This document shows positions 8,301 to 11,587 of a DNA stretch of 11,587 nt, piece after piece. The DNA lies in assembly GCA_946481615.1 (NCBI GenBank), contig CAMLOR010000087.1, positions 1 to 11,587 on the forward strand, given 5' to 3'. The notes under the pieces were generated by a model. That model was not told where the DNA came from and searched no databases. It saw only the letters and a program-made list of their open reading frames with translations. The position numbers were made by a program, and so were the translations under genes. Each line of letters opens with the position of its first letter. Within the stretch, counting starts at the first letter, position 1. The stretch is from an uncultured Aquimonas sp. (lineage in GTDB: Bacteria > Pseudomonadota > Gammaproteobacteria > Xanthomonadales > Xanthomonadaceae).

Positions 8301-9605
8301 CGCGTGGCGCAGGTGTCGATTCCCGCCGGCCAGGACAGCGTGAGCTGGAGTTCGCGCCTGACGCCGGGCCAGGACTACGCCCTGGTGGCCACCGACGCCG
8401 CGGGATACAGCGAGGAATGGCTGCTCGATGCCGCGCCTTTGCTGCACGTGGAACCCAGCGGCATACCGGAGTCGCCGTCGCAGAACGAAGGCACGCGCCG
8501 CTTCCTGCCGTTGCCCGGCGAAAAGCTGGCGCTGGCGGTGACGCGTCCGGAAGCCGTGCAGGGCGCCACGCTCGCGATCGAGCAGGCGCGCCTGGACGTG
8601 ACGCCGGGGCAGCGCGCGCGCGATTCGCGCCTGCAACTGGTGCTGCGTTCGACGCGCGCGGGCCAGCACTGGCTCACGCTGCCGCCCGAGAGCGAACTGC
8701 TCGGATTCGACATCGACGGCGTCGCACAGCCGCGCGTGCTCGACGAGGGCCGCGTCGCATTGCCGCTGCGCACGCAGCCGCAGACCGTGGTGGTGTCGTG
8801 GCGCGAACCGATCGCGATGGGCTTCGCGATGCGCAGCCCGGAACTGCACCTGGGCGCCGACGCCGGCAACCTGCGCGTTTCGCTGCAGCTGCCGCAGGAT
8901 CGCTGGCTGCTCGGCGCGAGCGGTCCCGGCCTCGGGCCGGCGCTGCTGTATTGGCCGCAGCTGGCACTGCTGGTGCTGGTCGCCTGGGGCCTGGCGCGAC
9001 TGCGCCTGACGCCGCTGCGTTTCCATCACTGGCTGCTGCTGGGATTGGGGTTCTCGACGGTGTCGTGGCTGGCCGCCGCCATCGTGGCGGCGTGGCTGCT
9101 GCTGCTCGGCTGGCGCGCGCGGCGCGCACAGGCGCCGCGCAACTTCGGTTTCACGCTGGCGCAGGTGGGACTGGCGTTCGCCACGCTGGTGGCATTGATC
9201 TGCCTCGTGGCGGCGGTGCCGCGCGGGCTGCTCGGTTCGCCCGACATGCAGGTGGTGTCGGCGGCGCAAGGCGACGATGCCATGCGTTGGGCGAACACCG
9301 ATGCGCAGGCCTTGCAAGCGATGCCGTGGCCGCACGGCGCGTGGCGATCCGATCTCGACTGGTATCTCGACGGCACCGACGGCGCGCTGCCGTCGGCGAC
9401 GGCGTGGTCGCTGCCGTTGTGGGCCTACAAGGTGGCGATCCTGGCGTGGGCGCTGTGGCTCGCCAATGCACTGATCGGCTGGCTGCGCTGGGGCTGGCAG
9501 GCGTTCTCGGCGGGCGGGCGGTGGTGGTGGCCGGCGCGCAAGGCGAAGCCGGCGCCTGCGCCTGCGCCTGCGCCGGCAGCAGCGCCGGAAACACCGGGCG
9601 CCTGA
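5397..9605 (+). CDS. Very large multi-pass envelope protein of unknown function
   Basis: I do not recognise the family of this 1402-residue protein. It starts with a signal peptide (residues 1 to about 23, cleavage near VPA-AP). A beta-rich, probably periplasmic region follows (to about 480), with C47 and C58. Four membrane helices lie at about 487-503, 506-522, 527-543 and 557-580. A loop holds the Met/Pro/Ala-rich linker and IEVTGSRIKRVD (633-644), which resembles the N-terminal plug of TonB-dependent receptors. After a helix at about 692-710 comes a signal-peptide-like stretch (731-752, ending in AQA). A second beta-rich region spans about 753-1180, with C774 and C778. Further helices lie at about 1183-1199, 1210-1240, 1257-1275 and 1337-1362, and the tail is Pro-Ala-rich. 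Most of the protein would face the periplasm, with no catalytic motif seen. It lies 66 bp after the Pycsar-effector-like gene and is convergent with the efflux operon. Confidence 0.93.
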   Translation: MHGGRWWGGVLGAMLWAAAVPAAPVAVPTMLESWREWVLHGHEAELCPARVGDGTAQCVWPGELRIEAGASGARFSQRWTVDAEQSIPLPGDGDDFRPIEVTLDGAPAPVAFEDGRPVLHVPPGSYTVSGRIEWSTRPPTLALPDEIAWVSLALDGETVAVPRRDESGDLVLGATGAAEGDALQLEVYRLLADGTPPWLATRIELSVTGKPREQVLGPILPAGYVPVALDGQVPLRWESDGRLRLQLRPGFWSVTVIARAPATATEFAMPPVPEPWVPQEIWQFRVAPEFRIAQLEGVPGVDPDQADVPEWTEGVGPDTLARWHWLLATTALPTFVLDAQAQATLAASLRGLPAQRPPRLSLSRQLWLTFDGSEYLARDVIDGQLGSAQRLDMREPWRLEEATGGEDRNLLITQGPEPGTSGFEWRDAQVSVRTGARAPRRAAMPASGWNQPFDSANASLHLPPGYRLFGATGVDQAGGSWVARWTLLDLFLASIVLLLAWRLRDASIAVALFGWLLWSWHEPDAPRITLLLALGLVLALRYVPAGRWQRALGWLQRGLLVLVALWSLSFAATQLTWAIFPQLEESDAYGGADADVVEVSFLEPPPQVMAEAPMPADAAAPRMRAQNQAFERIEVTGSRIKRVDLYKYPTDAIPQAGRARPDWQWHVHALRWNGPLLADETMRLWISPPWLTRLLRVASVLLLAYALLALARRSWKLPPAQPRAVQPELPLRAAAAALFSVALALPAAVRAQATPDGATLEELRTRLLEAQAPCHPDCASLATVSVQRSASGVQLVLEAHAQERLAWPLPWPAEAPVLAGVRVDGVPAQPLRDGAGAWVALERGVHRIEIEFASEEGRWRIEFPLVPARVAVPDEGFEASGIDDGRLIGNTLELIAASDAGSGDDADGAETSESIPPFVRVRRHLTIDQQWRLDTIVERIAPARGGLTVPVPLLEGELPLENAPPLRGRVAQVSIPAGQDSVSWSSRLTPGQDYALVATDAAGYSEEWLLDAAPLLHVEPSGIPESPSQNEGTRRFLPLPGEKLALAVTRPEAVQGATLAIEQARLDVTPGQRARDSRLQLVLRSTRAGQHWLTLPPESELLGFDIDGVAQPRVLDEGRVALPLRTQPQTVVVSWREPIAMGFAMRSPELHLGADAGNLRVSLQLPQDRWLLGASGPGLGPALLYWPQLALLVLVAWGLARLRLTPLRFHHWLLLGLGFSTVSWLAAAIVAAWLLLLGWRARRAQAPRNFGFTLAQVGLAFATLVALICLVAAVPRGLLGSPDMQVVSAAQGDDAMRWANTDAQALQAMPWPHGAWRSDLDWYLDGTDGALPSATAWSLPLWAYKVAILAWALWLANALIGWLRWGWQAFSAGGRWWWPARKAKPAPAPAPAPAAAPETPGA
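9552..9574 (+). repeat. GCGCCT hexamer repeat encoding a Pro-Ala tail
   Basis: Almost four copies of GCGCCT encode alternating Pro and Ala near residues 1386-1393 of the large membrane protein. Gain or loss of a unit keeps the reading frame, so only tail length would vary. Confidence 0.75.
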
Positions 9606-9607
9606 TC

Positions 9608-9836
9608 GTCATTCCCGCGCAGGCGGGACTTTAGGGGCGATGCGCCGCGAGGTTCCGCACCTGGGTCCCCGCCTGCGCGGGGACACGTGGCGCCTTCGCG
9701 CGTTGGGTGCGACTGCCTTCCGTCATTCCCGCGCAGGCGGGAATCCAGGTGCGATGCGCCGCGAGGTTTCGCACCTGGGTCCCCGCTTTCGCGGGGACGA
9801 CGGGGGCTCGTCATTCCCGCGTAGGCGGGAATCCAG
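9608..9836. repeat. Cluster of five palindromic (REP-like) units between convergent genes
   Basis: Two composite elements (9608-9684 and 9722-9802) each contain an ATTCCCGC-type hairpin, a spacer and an oppositely oriented GTCCCCGC-type hairpin. A single unit follows at 9810-9836. Stems lie at 9611-9630 (one mismatch), 9665-9684, 9725-9744, 9779-9798 and 9813-9832, the last four being perfect 8-bp stems with tetraloops. The composites also share a direct repeat covering the spacer and second unit (9637-9673 and 9751-9787), with a period of 114 bp. The cluster fills most of the gap between the stop codons at 9605 and 9871, and may end transcription from both sides or stabilise both mRNAs. I see no gene in this gap. 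Confidence 0.88.
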
Positions 9837-9868
9837 CGGCTTGCGCGCGAAGCGGACGACCGCGCGAA

Positions 9869-11281
9869 CTACGCGCCTTCTTCGGCCTTCGCCGCGAAAT
9901 CGCCTGCGAGCGCCTTGTACAAGGCCGCGAGCGAGGTCGCGCGCGCCACGTCGGCCTGCACCGCCTGCGTTTCGAAGTCGATGCGCTGGCGTTCGGCATC
10001 GAGCAGCGAGAGCGCGTTGTCGGCGCCGGCTTCGAAGCGCAGTTGCGCCAGGCGCGCGGCTTCGCCCGCGGAGGCCGCGGCTTCGGCCAGTTCCACCGCC
10101 GCGCGGTTCGCGGCGCGGTAGTTGGCGAGCGCATTCTCGGTTTCCTCGAGCGCGCGCAACACGGTTTCGTGGAACAGCGCTTCGGCGCCGTCGGCCCGCG
10201 CCTGGGCCGCCTTCACCTGTTGCCGCACGCGGCCGAAATCGAGGAAGCGCCACGAGATCGACGGCCCCCAGCGCCAGCGCTGTGCCTCCGAGCTGCCCAG
10301 TTCGCCGAAGCTCTGCGCCGTCCAGCCGAAGCTGCCGAGCAGCGTGAGCTTGGGGAAGAACTCGGCGGTCTCGGTGCCGATGTCGGAATACGCCGCGGCA
10401 AGACGGCGTTCGGCGGCGCGCACGTCGGGACGGCGCTTGAGCCATTCCTCCGGCGTGCCCACCGTGACCAGCGCGGGCAGTTCGGGCAGCGGCGCGTCGG
10501 CATCGATCATGCCGCGCAGGTCCGTCACGGGCAGCGCGGTGAGCACGGCCAGGCGTTGCTCGTGGCGCACGACCTCGGCTTCCAGGTTGGCGAGCTGCGC
10601 GGCCAGCGAGGAACGCTGCGCGCTGATGCGCGCCACGTCCAGTCGCGTGCCGCGGCCGTTCTCTTCGAGCACGGTGACGAGATCCACGCTCTCGCCCAGC
10701 GCTTCGAGATTGCGCCGCGTGAGCGCCAGCCGCGCGTGCGCGCCGCGCAGCGCGAAGAAGGCCTGCGCCGTCTCCGCCACGATGGTCAGGCGCGCATCGG
10801 CGAGTTCCGCCGCGCTGGCCTGCAGGCGGCGCGTGATGGCGTGCTTCTGGTTGCGCAGGCTGCCGAACAGATCGATTTCCCAGAGCGCGTCGAAACCCGC
10901 GTTGTAGGTATCGGTGCGGCCCTGCTCGGGCGGCAGGAAGGGATCGTCGCCGCTCGGGCTGCTGCGCTCGGCGTCGGCGTCGGCCGTCACCGTGGGGAAC
11001 AGCGAGAACACCGACAGCCCGCGCAGCGCGCGCGTTTCCTCGTAGCGGGCGAGCGCCTGCGCGATGGTAGTGTTGGCCTCCAGCGCGCGTGCGATCAGCG
11101 CGTTCAACTGCGCGTCGCCGAAGGCTTCCCACACGCGCGTCTGTGCCGGCTGCGTCCTGGCCTGTCCGGCGGCCTGGTCGAATGCCGCCGGCACGGGCGA
11201 GTCGGGTTTCACGTACTTCGGGCCCACCGTGCAGCCGGCGAGCAGCGCCATCGAAACGGCAAGGACGAGGGGCTTAAGCAT
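9869..11281 (-). CDS. RND efflux outer-membrane factor lipoprotein (NodT/OprM/OprN family)
   Basis: Trimeric TolC-like channel that takes drugs from an RND pump and its adaptor across the outer membrane. The 470-residue length is normal for the family. A lipoprotein signal is present (LLAGC, lipidated C17), followed by the family's CTVGPKYVKP start. Two outer-membrane efflux repeats cover about 55-245 and 270-455. The first includes WEIDLFG (134-140) and the second begins near KRRPDVRAAE (282-291); both are hallmarks of the NodT subfamily. The ATG at 11281-11279 is preceded by AAGGAG six bases upstream, inside the end of the pump gene. The two genes overlap by eight bases (ATGCTTAA), so translation is likely coupled. 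The C-terminus EEGA lies close to the repeat cluster at 9608-9836. The pump type suggests an OprN-like partner, but the substrate cannot be read from the sequence. Confidence 0.96.
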   Translation of the reverse strand: MLKPLVLAVSMALLAGCTVGPKYVKPDSPVPAAFDQAAGQARTQPAQTRVWEAFGDAQLNALIARALEANTTIAQALARYEETRALRGLSVFSLFPTVTADADAERSSPSGDDPFLPPEQGRTDTYNAGFDALWEIDLFGSLRNQKHAITRRLQASAAELADARLTIVAETAQAFFALRGAHARLALTRRNLEALGESVDLVTVLEENGRGTRLDVARISAQRSSLAAQLANLEAEVVRHEQRLAVLTALPVTDLRGMIDADAPLPELPALVTVGTPEEWLKRRPDVRAAERRLAAAYSDIGTETAEFFPKLTLLGSFGWTAQSFGELGSSEAQRWRWGPSISWRFLDFGRVRQQVKAAQARADGAEALFHETVLRALEETENALANYRAANRAAVELAEAAASAGEAARLAQLRFEAGADNALSLLDAERQRIDFETQAVQADVARATSLAALYKALAGDFAAKAEEGA

Positions 11282-11587
11282 GGGCGGCTCCTTGCACGGT
11301 GGCGGCGCGCCGGCGCGCGAAGCGCTCCGACAGGTTGCGGATCACGACATAGAACACCGGCGTGAAGAACAGGCCGAAGAAGGTCACGCCGAGCATGCCG
11401 GCGAACACCGTCACGCCCATCACGTGGCGCACCTCGGAGCCCGCGCCGGAGGCGAACACCAGCGGCAGCACGCCCGCGCAGAAGGCGAAGCTCGTCATCA
11501 GGATCGGGCGCAGGCGCAGGCGGCAGGCTTCCACGGCGGCGTCGAAGATGCTGCGGCCCTGTTCCTCGAGATCGCGCGCGAACTCCA
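11274..11587 (-). CDS. RND multidrug efflux pump, inner-membrane subunit (partial, C-terminal end only)
   Basis: Only the last 103 residues are visible; the reading frame is open to the right edge. They begin EFARDLEEQG and contain the highly conserved RLRPILMTSFAF segment, two final membrane helices and GVTVFAGMLGVTFFG. The end TPVFYVVIRNL precedes a short basic cytoplasmic tail. This is the C-terminus of proton-driven HAE-1 pumps such as AcrB and MexF. The GSEVRHVMGVTVF wording is closer, from memory, to MexF/OqxB than to AcrB/MexB. An in-frame GTG at 11534 is internal and not a start. It is followed by the overlapping outer-membrane factor gene. An adaptor gene is expected further upstream, outside the window. 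Confidence 0.96.
   Translation of the reverse strand, partial: EFARDLEEQGRSIFDAAVEACRLRLRPILMTSFAFCAGVLPLVFASGAGSEVRHVMGVTVFAGMLGVTFFGLFFTPVFYVVIRNLSERFARRRAATVQGAAHA

Noticed and set aside
1869..9335. A 2488-codon open frame on the minus strand across three genes
   Set aside because: It is antisense to the aminopeptidase, the Pycsar-effector-like gene and most of the large membrane protein. Its product is Arg/Gln/His-rich low-complexity sequence without domains, the usual shadow of GC-rich coding sequence.
5411..9634. A 1407-codon plus-strand frame overlapping the large membrane protein
   Set aside because: Its product is Arg/Ala-rich with no signal peptide or coherent membrane helices. 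The frame from 5397 has a ribosome-binding site, a signal peptide and clear topology.
9608..9836. A CRISPR-like array
   Set aside because: Units alternate in orientation, spacers are repeated rather than unique, only a few units exist, and no cas gene is nearby. It fits REP-like elements instead.
9707..11365. A 552-codon plus-strand frame opposite the outer-membrane factor
   Set aside because: Its product is Arg/Ala/Gly/His-rich and antisense to a confidently identified gene; part of it translates the repeat cluster.

Overview
The window looks like chromosomal DNA of a high-GC gammaproteobacterium, most likely of the Xanthomonadales/Lysobacterales. This rests on the very GC-rich coding sequence, the gene types, and a family of short palindromic repeats built on GTCATTCCCGCG/CGCGGGAATCCAG arms that I recall from such genomes. 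No plasmid, phage, insertion-sequence, CRISPR, rRNA or tRNA signature was found.

Layout. (1) Positions 1-1735, minus strand: a peroxide-defence operon, ahpC followed by ahpF; ahpF runs off the left edge. A good OxyR-type operator sits next to a promoter upstream of ahpC. A palindromic repeat pair lies in the ahpC-ahpF gap. (2) Positions 1902-4607, plus strand, divergent from ahpC: an M1-family zinc aminopeptidase with a signal peptide, so probably periplasmic. A near-perfect long inverted repeat follows its stop codon. (3) Positions 4776-9605, plus strand: a probable two-gene unit. It holds a 184-residue membrane protein resembling the Pycsar-effector (PycTM, DUF5706) family and a 1402-residue multi-pass membrane protein that I do not recognise. 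The latter carries a stretch like the start of a TonB-receptor plug and an internal signal-peptide-like segment. (4) Positions 9606-9868: a convergent intergenic region consisting mostly of palindromic repeat units. (5) Positions 9869-11587, minus strand: the end of an RND multidrug-efflux operon, with the C-terminus of the inner-membrane pump overlapping a NodT-family outer-membrane factor lipoprotein.

How the genes work together. AhpF passes NADH electrons to AhpC, which reduces peroxides, and OxyR is the expected activator. The pump and outer-membrane factor form a tripartite efflux system with an adaptor expected upstream, outside the window. The most intriguing part is region 3: a Pycsar-effector-like protein with no cyclase gene in view, placed 66 bp before a very large uncharacterised envelope protein. 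Functions for that pair are inferences from family resemblance and topology only.
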